Source: Neobacillus soli NBRC 102451 (GTDB taxonomy: Bacteria; Bacillota; Bacilli; Bacillales; Cytobacillaceae). Taken from it: a stretch of DNA of 64,000 nt. Location: contig NZ_BCVI01000018.1 in assembly GCF_001591665.1 (NCBI RefSeq), positions 62,001-126,000 on the forward strand, in the 5' to 3' direction. A program made the translations under genes and the position numbers. The notes beneath the pieces were generated by a model. The model was given only the letters and a program-made list of their open reading frames with translations. It was not told the DNA's origin and searched no databases. Positions 44,018-52,827 of this stretch are shown piece after piece (position 1 is the first letter of the stretch; every line of letters begins with the position of its first letter).

Positions 44018-45088
44018 GTGAGGAAATTTATTGTTTTATTGATTGTCTTTGTTGCTTTTCCTACGAATTATCAAATATTTGCAAACACTCATTTTTCCCA
44101 AGAGCCAATCAGAGGTATTTATGTAAAAGCCGCGTACACAAATGGTCCGCAGTTTGCTAAGTTATTGAACCTCGTCAAGCAAACAGACCTGAATGCAATG
44201 GTTATTGATATTAAGGATGACAACGGCCACCTTACTTTCAATCCCTCTAAAAATTCACCCTATTATTCGGCCAGCCAGCCCTATATAAAAAACCCAAGGG
44301 GCCTTATTCAGACTTTGAATAAAAATAATATCTATCCGATTGCAAGGGTTGTTGTTTTTAAAGACAATGTCTTAGCGCTAAGCCAGCCAAACTGGTCCTT
44401 TAAGACCTCCCAAGGCATTTGGCGGAACTCCCGGGGTGATATTTTTACTAACCCCTATCAAAAGGAGGTTTGGGACTATAACATAGGGATGGCGATTGAA
44501 GCCGTAAAAGTAGGCTTTAAAGAAATCCAATTCGACTATGTGAGATTTCCTGAAAAATTTGCCTCTTTTGAGAATTCACTTACCTATACGGGTAAAAAAG
44601 ACGGCAGCAATCGAGTGGCTGCGGTGACGGGGTTCGTCAAATATGCGAATCAGAAATTAAAGTCATATGGTGTCAAGATGTCCGTTGATACGTTTGGAAA
44701 CGCAACGGTAATTCCTGAAGCGCCTGGAATTGGACAGAACTTCTCACAAATTGCTGCACATGTCGATGTAATTTCTGCGATGATTTATCCCAGTCATTGG
44801 ACGGGTATTTTTGGGATTGCGAAACCCGATTTAGAGCCCTACCTACTTGTTAAGGAATATGCAAAAGTTGAAAATTCCCGTTTGAAAAAATTAACTACTC
44901 CTCCGATATCAAGGCCGTGGCTGCAGGATTTCACAGCGGCCTGGCTCGGAAAAGGGAACTATAAAGTTTATGGCAAGCGGGAAATCGAAGATCAAATTCG
45001 CGCCTTACATTCGCAGGGAATCAATGAGTTTTTATTATGGAATGCTGCAAACAACTATACAACAAATGTCGATTATACTCCCGAATAA
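44018..45088 (+). CDS. Putative secreted glycoside hydrolase (DUF4015/GHL13-like)
   Basis: 356 residues with an N-terminal signal peptide (about 1-22, cleavage near IFA-NT) and a TIM-barrel-like hydrolase domain: EPIRGIYVKAAYTNG, NAMVIDIKDDNGHLTF, YPIARVVVFKDN, GFKEIQFDYVRFPE (likely catalytic acid residues) and VISAMIYPSHW. Substrate unknown; probably cell-wall or extracellular polysaccharide. GTG start after GAGGAGTGAGC. Closed by a terminator. Confidence 0.9.
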   Translation: MRKFIVLLIVFVAFPTNYQIFANTHFSQEPIRGIYVKAAYTNGPQFAKLLNLVKQTDLNAMVIDIKDDNGHLTFNPSKNSPYYSASQPYIKNPRGLIQTLNKNNIYPIARVVVFKDNVLALSQPNWSFKTSQGIWRNSRGDIFTNPYQKEVWDYNIGMAIEAVKVGFKEIQFDYVRFPEKFASFENSLTYTGKKDGSNRVAAVTGFVKYANQKLKSYGVKMSVDTFGNATVIPEAPGIGQNFSQIAAHVDVISAMIYPSHWTGIFGIAKPDLEPYLLVKEYAKVENSRLKKLTTPPISRPWLQDFTAAWLGKGNYKVYGKREIEDQIRALHSQGINEFLLWNAANNYTTNVDYTPE

Positions 45089-45100
45089 TATCTATAACAC

Positions 45101-45142
45101 AAAAGGACAAATACCTGTTAATTTCGGTATTTGTCCTTTTTT
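45101..45142. terminator. Bidirectional terminator
   Basis: AAAAGGACAAATACC, loop, GGTATTTGTCCTTTTTTC; converging genes end on both sides. Confidence 0.92.
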
Positions 45143-45157
45143 CAAGCATGCATTGTG

Positions 45158-45553
45158 CTAGGTCCTTGGCTGCGGTCTTGTGAACATAATACCAAGAGCT
45201 ATCCCGAATATCAGCGAAAGTAAGTGGATCGTTCCTGTTGATTGGGAGAGGAAATTAACTAACCCTTCATACCCTTCCGACATAAAGCTTGATTGAATTC
45301 GTTGGAAAATCGGCTGGTAAACAAAAAGATAAGGAACCAATATTAACGGAACAGCAAGCCAGTTTCGACCAATCACATATTTGGTCATAAGAAAACAAAT
45401 AATACCAAAACAAATAGCAAACCCATAAACAAACCAATTTATATATTGAAGTGCACGACCCGGAGAATCAAAAAACGCCAATAAATTAATATTTAAGACC
45501 CACAAAAGAGCAAACAAAACAGCAAGAACCTGTGTTTTAACAACAAACAACAT
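45158..45553 (-). CDS. Hypothetical membrane protein, 131 aa
   Basis: Four predicted membrane helices (VLAVLFALLWVLNINLLAFF; FVYGFAICFGIICFLM; LAVPLILVPYLFVY; a last one near the C-terminus), C-terminal Arg-Pro tail. ATG 45553 follows GGGAGAAAGTTTT. Not recognised. Confidence 0.75.
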   Translation of the reverse strand: MLFVVKTQVLAVLFALLWVLNINLLAFFDSPGRALQYINWFVYGFAICFGIICFLMTKYVIGRNWLAVPLILVPYLFVYQPIFQRIQSSFMSEGYEGLVNFLSQSTGTIHLLSLIFGIALGIMFTRPQPRT

Positions 45554-45625
45554 AAAACTTTCTCCCTCAATTCCCAAAGATGATACTGTTACCATACCAA
45601 CAATTAGATTGATATTCAATCAAAT

Positions 45626-45676
45626 GGTGTCAGGCACCACAGAAAGACATTTGTCCGCCCTTGGCGGACAAATGTC
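45626..45676. repeat. Dispersed GGTGCCTGACACC element, copy 6, with a perfect hairpin
   Basis: GGTGTCAGGCACC at 45626-45638 (inverted), CACAGAAA, then GACATTTGTCCGCC, CTT, GGCGGACAAATGTC (45646-45676), a perfect 14-bp stem. The best-preserved copy of the element. Confidence 0.9.
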
Positions 45677-45680
45677 AATA

Positions 45681-45723
45681 AAAAAAGGACAAGCGGGATT
45701 TTTTCATCCCCCTTGTCCTTTTT
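45681..45723. terminator. Terminator after terD-like gene
   Basis: AAAAAAGGACAAG ... CTTGTCCTTTTTT with GGGA/TCCC inner pairing; symmetrical, works in both directions. Confidence 0.9.
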
Positions 45724-45740
45724 TGTTCAATTCTTAGGGC

Positions 45741-46322
45741 TTAGCCTACGTTTAAGCCGAAGTCTGTTGCGATGCGACCTAGCCCGCCTTGGTAGCCTGA
45801 GCCGACGGCTGAGAATTTCCATTCGCCGTTGTGGCGGTATAATTCACCTACGATAATTGCTGTTTCAATAGAGAAATCTTCTCCCAAATCATAACGAATG
45901 ATTTCTTGATTTGTATCTTCGTTTACGATTCGGCAAAAAGCATTAGAAACTTGTCCAAAATTTTGGCCGCGCGCCTCCGCATCATGAATCGTAATAACAA
46001 ACGAGATTTTCTCGACTTGAGCAGGAACAGCACTTAAGTTCACTTTTACTTGCTCATCATCGCCGTCTCCTTCTCCCGTACGGTTATCACCTGTATGTAC
46101 CACGGAACCATTTCCGCCTTCTAGCTGATTATAGAAAACAAAATCCCTGTCAGAAGCACATTTTCCATTTGCATCCAATAAAAAGATACTTGCGTCCAAA
46201 TCGAAGTCGTTTCCGCCATCATAGCGGTTTGTATCCCAGCCAAGACCAACAACAACCTTCGATAAACCAGGATTTGTTTTTGTTAAATCTACCTTCTGAC
46301 CTTTAGATAGTGAAATTGCCAT
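45741..46322 (-). CDS. TerD family stress protein (YceD-like)
   Basis: 193 residues. Calcium-binding TerD features: [39 protein letters not shown] and [18 protein letters not shown]. Similar to B. subtilis YceD (general stress protein). TerD proteins are linked to tellurite and membrane stress; no other ter genes flank it. ATG after GAAAGGGTG. Confidence 0.94.
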   Translation of the reverse strand: MAISLSKGQKVDLTKTNPGLSKVVVGLGWDTNRYDGGNDFDLDASIFLLDANGKCASDRDFVFYNQLEGGNGSVVHTGDNRTGEGDGDDEQVKVNLSAVPAQVEKISFVITIHDAEARGQNFGQVSNAFCRIVNEDTNQEIIRYDLGEDFSIETAIIVGELYRHNGEWKFSAVGSGYQGGLGRIATDFGLNVG

Positions 46323-46659
46323 ACTAACACCCTTTCGAAATAATTTTTTATTAAACCTTCTAAAATAAATAGAAGGCTACTAACATTCTACACCCACATC
46401 TTCGGATATTCACCTAAGAAGCTTAGGTATATCCCAAAATTTGCAATACCTTCCTTAAGTGTACAAAAATCGCACTTATTTTACTACCATTATTTTCACA
46501 CTCATTAGAATAAAGCAATTAATCTATCCTAAATTAGGTTTTGAGCCGCATAAAAATGGTTAAAATAAGAAAGTCTGCCACGGAAAGTTAGTTATGCTAT
46601 AATAAGCTGTTAGCAAAACGGGGTTACCGTATATTTTAAGCAGGGAGCGATTCTTTTAA
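46323..46659. other. Divergent promoter region, 337 bp
   Basis: Contains the terD-like promoter on the minus strand (not clearly identified) and, on plus, TATAAT near 46597 for the GIY-YIG gene. No ORF or strong repeat seen. Confidence 0.5.
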
Positions 46660-47034
46660 ATGATAAAAATTGAAATACCTAATCCAGATATAGTTGTAAC
46701 TAAAAAAAAGCAACTTGGAGAAAAAGTAGAAGCACCAATAAGCAGTGAATATGGCTTTACAGATTACCATAGAATCCCAAGGGATAAAGGCGGAATCATC
46801 TTAATGTTTAACGCCGATGACGAATTGCTGTTTGTCGGTAAAGCGAGAAAATTAAGACCGCGTGTGAAACGTCATTTTGAAGATACGGTTTCACCCATTA
46901 AAACGCATCGAGATGAAGTATATAAGATTGCACTATGTGTGATTGAGGATCCGATGGAGCGAGAAATTTATGAAACCTTTATCATTAATACCCTTCACGC
47001 AAAATATAATATCGACAAAGTTTTCTATAAATAA
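46660..47034 (+). CDS. Stand-alone GIY-YIG (UvrC N-terminal-like) protein, YurQ-like
   Basis: 124 residues. Diverged GIY-YIG nuclease domain: GGIILMFNADDELLFVGKARKLRPRVKRHF in two parts, with the Arg and the later Glu (MEREIYETFIIN) retained. The first signature reads GIIL/LFV rather than GIY/YIG. Resembles B. subtilis YurQ. Possible DNA repair nuclease; no uvr genes nearby. Confidence 0.85.
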   Translation: MIKIEIPNPDIVVTKKKQLGEKVEAPISSEYGFTDYHRIPRDKGGIILMFNADDELLFVGKARKLRPRVKRHFEDTVSPIKTHRDEVYKIALCVIEDPMEREIYETFIINTLHAKYNIDKVFYK

Positions 47035-47050
47035 TCCTTTTTTAATGAGT

Positions 47051-47084
47051 GAGCAGGTTTCACAAAAAAAACCTGCTCTTTTCT
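47051..47084. terminator. Terminator after GIY-YIG gene
   Basis: GAGCAGGTTT, loop, AAACCTGCTCTTTTCT; also positioned to end the converging ATP-grasp gene. Confidence 0.88.
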
Positions 47085-47090
47085 ATTTAC

Positions 47091-48119
47091 TTAACTAATG
47101 TCGCCATATTTAAGGATCATTTCTTTTTCAATATGACTTACGCGGATTCCGAAGCTTGGCTCCGGACGGTCTACTTTTTCACCCAATAATACCTTAATGG
47201 CAAGGTAGGGAATGTTGATACCTGAAAGACAACTAACATGCATCCCACCACTCATCCGCGGATTGATTTCAAGCAGCTTTGGAACATCCTTGTTATATTT
47301 CACCTGGATATTGAACACATAGGGCAATTGATATTCTTGATGAAATTTCCTGGCCATTTCGATGAGCTCGAGACTTTCGACAAGCTCCCGCACCCGGCCG
47401 TCCCCCTTCATCCGTGGAATAGCGGCATACAATTTTTCCGGGGATGCTACACAATCGATACTATATTCCCTTCCCTCCAAAAATTCCAATACCATTAAAT
47501 CAGGAAAGGTTTCCTGTTGTCTTAGAATCTCACACGCATAATGGTATGGAATCCGATAGCCAATGCCTTGATGAAAAAGCTGGTTAATCGATTCAATCTG
47601 GTCCTTAATGACCCGGAAACCATTCGCCCCTTCACCAACGACAGGTTTAAAACAAACCGTATGCCCTTTATCCTTGAGTCTTTCATAGGCCTCTTTAAAC
47701 CCATCAATCGTATTAACGACATGGTAGTCAGGGATTGAAAAGGCAGGTACCCTCTTCGCTACGCTTTGATACGTGGCTGCCTTATTATCCATCGTCTCCA
47801 TCAGCTTTGCATCAGGGCACACTAGCACTTTTACGCCTAACGCCTCAAATTCGGCAAGCCTTTTAGAAATCAGAACATTTTCCTTCCGCGGGACAAAAAT
47901 ATCAATATGGTGCTGCTGACAAAACTCTAGACAAAAGCCAATATATTCATCACCGGAAATATCCGGTTCGACAAAGGCAAAATCACAATTCTGTAAATAA
48001 AGCGCATCCTTGTTTGGATGGGTTCCGTAAACGATGAATTTCCGATGATCTTCGTTTGCGCGAATCATATCAATGTAATGGGAAACCGTCGTAAACCATC
48101 TATTAAACCAAATCTTCAT
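47091..48119 (-). CDS. ATP-grasp domain protein
   Basis: 342 residues. Pre-ATP-grasp region (1-110) with FIVYGTHPNKDALYLQNCD, then ATP-grasp: HTVCFKPVVGEGANGFRVI, VLEFLEGREYSIDCV and metal-site LLEINPRMSGGMHVSCLSGINIPYLAI in two parts. Carbamoyl-phosphate-synthase-like carboxylate-amine ligase type; substrate unknown. ATG follows AAAGAGGATTTAG. Confidence 0.88.
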   Translation of the reverse strand: MKIWFNRWFTTVSHYIDMIRANEDHRKFIVYGTHPNKDALYLQNCDFAFVEPDISGDEYIGFCLEFCQQHHIDIFVPRKENVLISKRLAEFEALGVKVLVCPDAKLMETMDNKAATYQSVAKRVPAFSIPDYHVVNTIDGFKEAYERLKDKGHTVCFKPVVGEGANGFRVIKDQIESINQLFHQGIGYRIPYHYACEILRQQETFPDLMVLEFLEGREYSIDCVASPEKLYAAIPRMKGDGRVRELVESLELIEMARKFHQEYQLPYVFNIQVKYNKDVPKLLEINPRMSGGMHVSCLSGINIPYLAIKVLLGEKVDRPEPSFGIRVSHIEKEMILKYGDIS

Positions 48120-48370
48120 CTAAATCCTCTTTCTTGTTGTAGTTAAGACCTCTTCCATTATTATCCTACTGTTCCAATTTTATAATCAAAATTTTGTCGA
48201 AAAATTTCCCTGAAGATTAACGTGTTGAAAAGTTTTTACTCAAACCTCCTATCGAAATACCTTTCTTACAGCAAAAAAACGCTTCTGCAAAAGCAAAAAC
48301 GCTCATACCAAACCAAGGGAAACACCTTAAATTAAAAAGGCCCATGCCCTCAATCAGCAGAGGTAAATTC

Positions 48371-48532
48371 CTAAACAAGACTTTTTATATTATTTAATTT
48401 GGAAGCAAATTCTTTAATCGAAACATGATCTAGTTTTGATTGATCCGCAATGATACCATCGACCTTTTTGACAACCTGTCTCTCAAAAAAGTTCATTTTG
48501 GAAACAAGAAATTCCCCGCCAAACAATCCCAT
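48371..48532 (-). pseudogene. 3' remnant of a flavodoxin-domain (HemG-like) gene
   Basis: A 53-codon frame, MGLFGGEFLVSKMNFFERQ to KEFASKLNN, resembles the C-terminal end of flavodoxin-domain proteins of the menaquinone-dependent protoporphyrinogen oxidase type. The N-terminal FMN-binding part is absent and no good ribosome site precedes it. The rest of 48120-48370 shows only a weak hairpin with a T run near 48270. Confidence 0.5.
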
Positions 48533-48642
48533 TAAAAAGAATCACCATTCGTATAAATAGTGTCAATAGTATTACAGTTTTTCACCGTGCTATATCATTA
48601 GATGTGGTTAGGGTTGCCCAAACCATTATCAAACCTTTCACT

Positions 48643-49563
48643 TTATTTGCTTCGAAAGGTTCGCCTTACAAATTCCCCAATTTCGTCTATTGCCCGTTTT
48701 GCCTCTGGCAGCAAGTCACCACTGATTTGCCAAACATGCCACATTCCTTCCCACACCTTAAGCGTGGCAGCAACACCTGCCAAACGCGCCTGAGCCGTAA
48801 GCTTTTCCGCATCGCTTTGCAAAATTTCATGATTCCCCGCTTGGATAAACAAGGGCGGAAATCCAGTTAAGTCTGCAAAGACTGGTGATATGAGCGGATG
48901 GTCGAGGGACCCTTCCTTACCTGCATACATATGGGCACCTTCCCTTACCCCTTGTACACTCAAATACGGGTCAAGCCCGTTATTTTTCGTGTAGCTTTCC
49001 CCGCTGCTCGTTAAATCTACCCAGGGAGAAAGGCAAATAATCGCGGCCGGAAGCGGTTCATTCTGTTCCCTTAACACTAATGCGGCCGCTAGACTTAGTC
49101 CCCCTCCAGCAGAATCCCCGGCAAAAATAATGTTAGAAGGAATGTAACCCTGGTCCAAAAGCCAGCGGTACACGTTGACGGCATCCTCGATTGCAGCCGG
49201 AAATGGATGCTCTGGGGCAAGCCGATACTCTGGAAATAAAACCTTTACACCTGATGCTTGACCAATCCTTGCTGCAAGCGGCCGATGTGTATCAGCAGAG
49301 CAAAACGCATACCCACCGCCATGTAGGTAAAGAATGACCTTATCCTCCAAGCTGCTTGCGGTGGAAAGCCACTCTGCGTACATGCCTTCAATCTCAAGCG
49401 GCACAACCTGACAGTTCTTTGGCATCCTCGCTAATCTCCTGCCAACATTATCAAGCATCTGCCGCTGTTCCTCCACCCGCTTATCTCTGACCCCTTTCTT
49501 AAGGGCTCTTTTTACCGAAAATTTAATTCCTTTTTCAAAAAAATAACTTCGGAAACTTGGCAT
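48643..49563 (-). CDS. Alpha/beta hydrolase, HSL family
   Basis: 306 residues of the hormone-sensitive-lipase esterase family. Oxyanion motif YLHGGGYAF, catalytic Ser in AGDSAGGGLS, Asp in LSPVFADLTGFPP region and His in MWHVWQ. EYRLAPEHPFPAAIEDA is family typical. Cytoplasmic esterase, substrate unknown. ATG 49563 lies eight bases after GGGAG. Confidence 0.93.
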   Translation of the reverse strand: MPSFRSYFFEKGIKFSVKRALKKGVRDKRVEEQRQMLDNVGRRLARMPKNCQVVPLEIEGMYAEWLSTASSLEDKVILYLHGGGYAFCSADTHRPLAARIGQASGVKVLFPEYRLAPEHPFPAAIEDAVNVYRWLLDQGYIPSNIIFAGDSAGGGLSLAAALVLREQNEPLPAAIICLSPWVDLTSSGESYTKNNGLDPYLSVQGVREGAHMYAGKEGSLDHPLISPVFADLTGFPPLFIQAGNHEILQSDAEKLTAQARLAGVAATLKVWEGMWHVWQISGDLLPEAKRAIDEIGEFVRRTFRSK

Positions 49564-49703
49564 GTCCTTATCTCCCTTTCCAAAAGCTTCTAGTTTCATT
49601 ATACTAAAAAATCCTTTTAAAAAATAACTATGAATCTAGGATTCAGCACTTTCGAAAGTTTTGTAAATATTCTGTAACAATTCTTCCATTTCCCCTTTCT
49701 TAT

Positions 49704-49717
49704 AGTACAATTGTACT
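49704..49717. promoter_or_regulatory. Perfect 14-bp palindrome before the phosphodiesterase gene
   Basis: AGTACAATTGTACT, centred 36 bp upstream of the ATG and next to TTATAGTACAAT, a possible -10 region. Position suggests an operator; the regulator is unknown. Confidence 0.55.
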
Positions 49718-49746
49718 TACCAGATCCTACTACCTGGAGGTTTATC

Positions 49747-51054
49747 ATGAAGCGACTTACAGACCATTTAATTATTATTTCCTTTGATTGTCTATCTGCT
49801 TTAGATTTTCTGATGCTGAAAGACCTCCCCCACTTTCAAACACTATTAAAAAATGGGGCGTATGTAGAAAATGTTGAATCCATTTACCCTTCGGTCACTT
49901 ATCCGTGTCATGCGACGATTGTGACCGGTAATTATCCAAACCGCCATGGAGTCATCAATAATACGCTCTTGCAGCCGGGCATGCTTTCTCCAGACTGGAA
50001 TTGGTACCGGGATTGTATTCATGGTACGACGTTATATGATGAAGCAAAAAAGGCAAATTTAACGACTGCAGCGCTGTTATGGCCGGTTACTGCCAAAGCA
50101 AAGATAGACTATAATATGCCAGAAATATTTGCGAATCGTCCTTGGCAAAATCAAATCCTTGTTTCGCTTATGAACGGTACTCCCCACTTTCAATGGGATC
50201 TCAATAAGCGTTACGGTCATATCCGCAACGGCCTTCATCAGCCGGAATTGGATGACTTTGTCTTAGAGTCAACAGTCGATACAATTAAAACAAAGAGGCC
50301 AAATCTAGTAATGGTCCATTTTACTGATTTAGATACCCAGCGTCATGATCATGGCTTTTCTTCCGATGAGGCAATCGCGGCCCTTCATCGTCACAATCAA
50401 CGTCTTGGCAGAATTATCGAAGCCTTACAGGACATCGGTATCTATGAAAATTCTACTATAGTGGCTTTAGGTGATCATAGTGCCCTCGATGAGCATAACG
50501 CGGTCAACCTAAATGTTCTATTACATAAGGATCATCTCATCACAACCAACCACAAGGGAAAAATAATTAATTGGAGGGCCTATTGTAAAAGTTGTGATGG
50601 CTCTGCATATATTTATGTAAAAGACAAACAAGACTTGGAAGCACATATCGCAGTGGAAAATATGTTATCCACTCTTTTAGCAGATCCACAATCCGGAATT
50701 GAAAAGGTACTGACAGGCAAACAAGCAGCGGAAAAAGGCGCAGATGGAATGTGCGCCTTTATGATTGAAGCGCAAAAAGGTTATTACTTTTTAGAGGACT
50801 TTGGAGGGGAGTACCTCAAATCCATCACGCCAAAGGATGCTGCTGCAGATAAAAGGTATACATTAGCCTGTCATGGCTATTCACCAGAAAAAGAAGACTA
50901 CGGGACAATCTTTATGGCTGCAGGAAAAGGAATTCAAGCAATTACCCTGCCTTCTATCCGACTCATTGATGAAGGTCCCACCTTCGCAAGGCTTCTAGGT
51001 GTCAATCTAGGGAGTACGGATGGAAGAGTGATCGAAGAAATTTTGACTTTATAA
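49747..51054 (+). CDS. Alkaline phosphatase superfamily protein (nucleotide pyrophosphatase/phosphodiesterase type)
   Basis: 435 residues, ATG after CTGGAGGTTTATC. Metal/active-site motifs of the NPP group: IISFDCLSALD, YPSVTYPCHATIVTGNYPNRHG (nucleophile Thr in SVTYP), HFTDLDTQRHDHGF and ALGDHSALDEHN. No signal peptide, so cytoplasmic. Substrate unknown. Followed 13 bp later by an MFS gene, likely co-transcribed. Confidence 0.92.
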   Translation: MKRLTDHLIIISFDCLSALDFLMLKDLPHFQTLLKNGAYVENVESIYPSVTYPCHATIVTGNYPNRHGVINNTLLQPGMLSPDWNWYRDCIHGTTLYDEAKKANLTTAALLWPVTAKAKIDYNMPEIFANRPWQNQILVSLMNGTPHFQWDLNKRYGHIRNGLHQPELDDFVLESTVDTIKTKRPNLVMVHFTDLDTQRHDHGFSSDEAIAALHRHNQRLGRIIEALQDIGIYENSTIVALGDHSALDEHNAVNLNVLLHKDHLITTNHKGKIINWRAYCKSCDGSAYIYVKDKQDLEAHIAVENMLSTLLADPQSGIEKVLTGKQAAEKGADGMCAFMIEAQKGYYFLEDFGGEYLKSITPKDAAADKRYTLACHGYSPEKEDYGTIFMAAGKGIQAITLPSIRLIDEGPTFARLLGVNLGSTDGRVIEEILTL

Positions 51055-51067
51055 AGGGGGAAAATGT

Positions 51068-52339
51068 ATGAGTCGGATGTCAAAGCCGGAAAAAAGCTGG
51101 GTGCTGTATGATTGGGCTAACTCTGCCTACTCCATTCTCATCACAACGGCCATATTTCCGTTGTATTTTAAAGCGGCGGCTAATCAGGCAGGGCTTGCTG
51201 CTTCCACTTCCACGGCCTATTGGGGCTATGCCAATTCATTTGCCACCCTATTAATTTCGCTCTGCGCCCCTATATTAGGGAGCATTGGGGATTTCAAGGG
51301 CTATAAGAAACGGTTTTTCACCTTTTTCTTCGCGTTAGGAATTGTCTTTACCTTGCTGCTGGCGGTTGTTCCAAGCAGTCAATGGCTTATTTTATTAATA
51401 TGTTATATGTTAACTGTCCTCGGTTTTGGCGGAACAAATATTTTCTACGATGCCTTCCTTGTCGATGTGACCACGGAGGAGCGGATGAATCAGATTTCTT
51501 CCAAAGGTTATGCCTGGGGCTACATCGGAAGCACGATTCCTTTCATTATTAGTATCGCCCTAATTATTTCAGCGCAGCAAAGCATCATCCCATTATCTGT
51601 AACCGTTGCCAGTCAAATAGCATTTGCGATTACCGCGTTATGGTGGGGCTTATTCACCATCCCGATGCTAAAACATGTCAAGCAGGTTTATTATAAAGAC
51701 CGGGTGCCCAACCCCATTTCCAATGGCTTTAAACAACTGTTTGCAACGTTTAAGAAAATAAAGCAATACCGGCCATTGTTTCTTTTTCTGATTGCTTATT
51801 TCTTTTACATTGATGGCGTGAATACGATTATTACGATGTCGACGGCCTATGGATCCGATTTAGGTATTACTTCAACGAACCTGCTAATCATTTTGTTTGC
51901 GACACAAGTCGTTGCAGCCCCGTTCGCGATTATATATGGTAAACTGGCCGATAAATTCAAAGGCAAAACGATGCTGCTCGTTGGAATCTTTATTTACATT
52001 GTCATCTGTACCTATGCTTATTTCTTAAAAACTACTTTGGATTTTTGGATCTTAGCGATGCTGGTCGCCTCTTCACAAGGTGGAATTCAGGCACTGAGCC
52101 GCTCCTACTTTGCAAAACTCGTCCCAAAAGAAAATGCCAATGAGTTCTTCGGGTTCTATAGTATTTTTTATAAATTTGCTGCCATCTTAGGACCATTCCT
52201 TGTCGGCTTCACCGCCCAGATGACCGGTAATACAAATAGCGGCGTGTTCAGCCTTATTGTTTTATTCATTATCGGCGGCCTTATTCTCCTCCGTATACCG
52301 GAAGCAAACAATACCGCTCATTCCAATTCACTTTCATAA
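51068..52339 (+). CDS. MFS transporter, UMF1/Atg22-like
   Basis: 423 residues with about 12 membrane helices. The start KSWVLYDWANSAYSILITTA is diagnostic of the UMF1 (Atg22-like) family, as are DAFLVDVTTEERMNQISSKG YAWGYIGS and SSQGGIQALSRSYFAKLVP. Substrate unproven; might export a product of the phosphodiesterase. ATG follows AAAGGGGGAAAATGT. Confidence 0.92.
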   Translation: MSRMSKPEKSWVLYDWANSAYSILITTAIFPLYFKAAANQAGLAASTSTAYWGYANSFATLLISLCAPILGSIGDFKGYKKRFFTFFFALGIVFTLLLAVVPSSQWLILLICYMLTVLGFGGTNIFYDAFLVDVTTEERMNQISSKGYAWGYIGSTIPFIISIALIISAQQSIIPLSVTVASQIAFAITALWWGLFTIPMLKHVKQVYYKDRVPNPISNGFKQLFATFKKIKQYRPLFLFLIAYFFYIDGVNTIITMSTAYGSDLGITSTNLLIILFATQVVAAPFAIIYGKLADKFKGKTMLLVGIFIYIVICTYAYFLKTTLDFWILAMLVASSQGGIQALSRSYFAKLVPKENANEFFGFYSIFYKFAAILGPFLVGFTAQMTGNTNSGVFSLIVLFIIGGLILLRIPEANNTAHSNSLS

Positions 52340-52347
52340 TAAAATTC

Positions 52348-52382
52348 AAAAGACCTCACCAGGTTGTGAGGTCTTATTTTTC
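52348..52382. terminator. Bidirectional terminator
   Basis: AAAAGACCTCAC, CAGGTT, GTGAGGTCTTATTTTT. Confidence 0.9.
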
Positions 52383-52400
52383 ATCAGACTACCATTCTAA

Positions 52401-52751
52401 TTACTTTTTCATTAGTTTTTGGATGGTGACTAGAACTTCGTCTAAGACTTCGAAGTCACCTTCTTGAATTCTCTCGACCACACAGCTTTTCATATGTCCT
52501 TCGAGTAAGATTTTCGCTACACTATTTAAGGCTGATTGGGTAGCTGAAATTTGATTAATGACATCATCACAATACGTATCCCTCTCAATTAAGCCTTTAA
52601 TGCCGCGAATTTGGCCTTCAATCCGATTTAACCTTGTTACAAGATTGTTTTTCACTTTATCTGAATGATGGCTCTTTCGATGGCTGTCTTCATCTGTACA
52701 GCATGATTCACCGATAACTTCTTCTTTATTACTTCCTTGATCAAAAGACAT
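52401..52751 (-). CDS. csoR: CsoR-family metal-sensing repressor
   Basis: 116 residues, ATG 52751 after AAGGAGGCGG. All-helical CsoR domain with RLNRIEGQIRGIKGLIERD and the Cu(I) ligands Cys (DTYCDDVI), His and Cys (EGHMKSCV). The N-terminal extension SCCTDEDSHRKSHHSD is rich in Cys and His. No copZA genes are visible, so the target is probably itself or remote genes. A CsoR-box-like site lies over its promoter. Confidence 0.92.
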   Translation of the reverse strand: MSFDQGSNKEEVIGESCCTDEDSHRKSHHSDKVKNNLVTRLNRIEGQIRGIKGLIERDTYCDDVINQISATQSALNSVAKILLEGHMKSCVVERIQEGDFEVLDEVLVTIQKLMKK

Positions 52752-52773
52752 CCAACCGCCTCCTTTTTGGTTT

Positions 52774-52800
52774 ATTATATCATACCCCCGTACCGTAACG
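52774..52800 (-). promoter_or_regulatory. csoR promoter with CsoR-box-like operator
   Basis: Minus strand: TTACGGTACGGGGGTATG directly followed by ATATAATA, whose TATAAT (52774-52779) is a likely -10. TACGGGGGTATG resembles the GC-rich half of the B. subtilis CsoR operator. Autoregulation is an inference. Confidence 0.6.
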
Positions 52801-52827
52801 TGAAGGACTTTTGGATGGTAATTATAT

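Noticed and set aside
45741..48119. Tellurite resistance (ter) operon from TerD plus ATP-grasp
   Set aside because: The genes are not adjacent in one operon: a divergent GIY-YIG gene and terminators separate them, and no TerC, TerB or other ter gene is present.
48265..48300. Terminator near 48270
   Set aside because: T run is present but the stem is short and imperfect.
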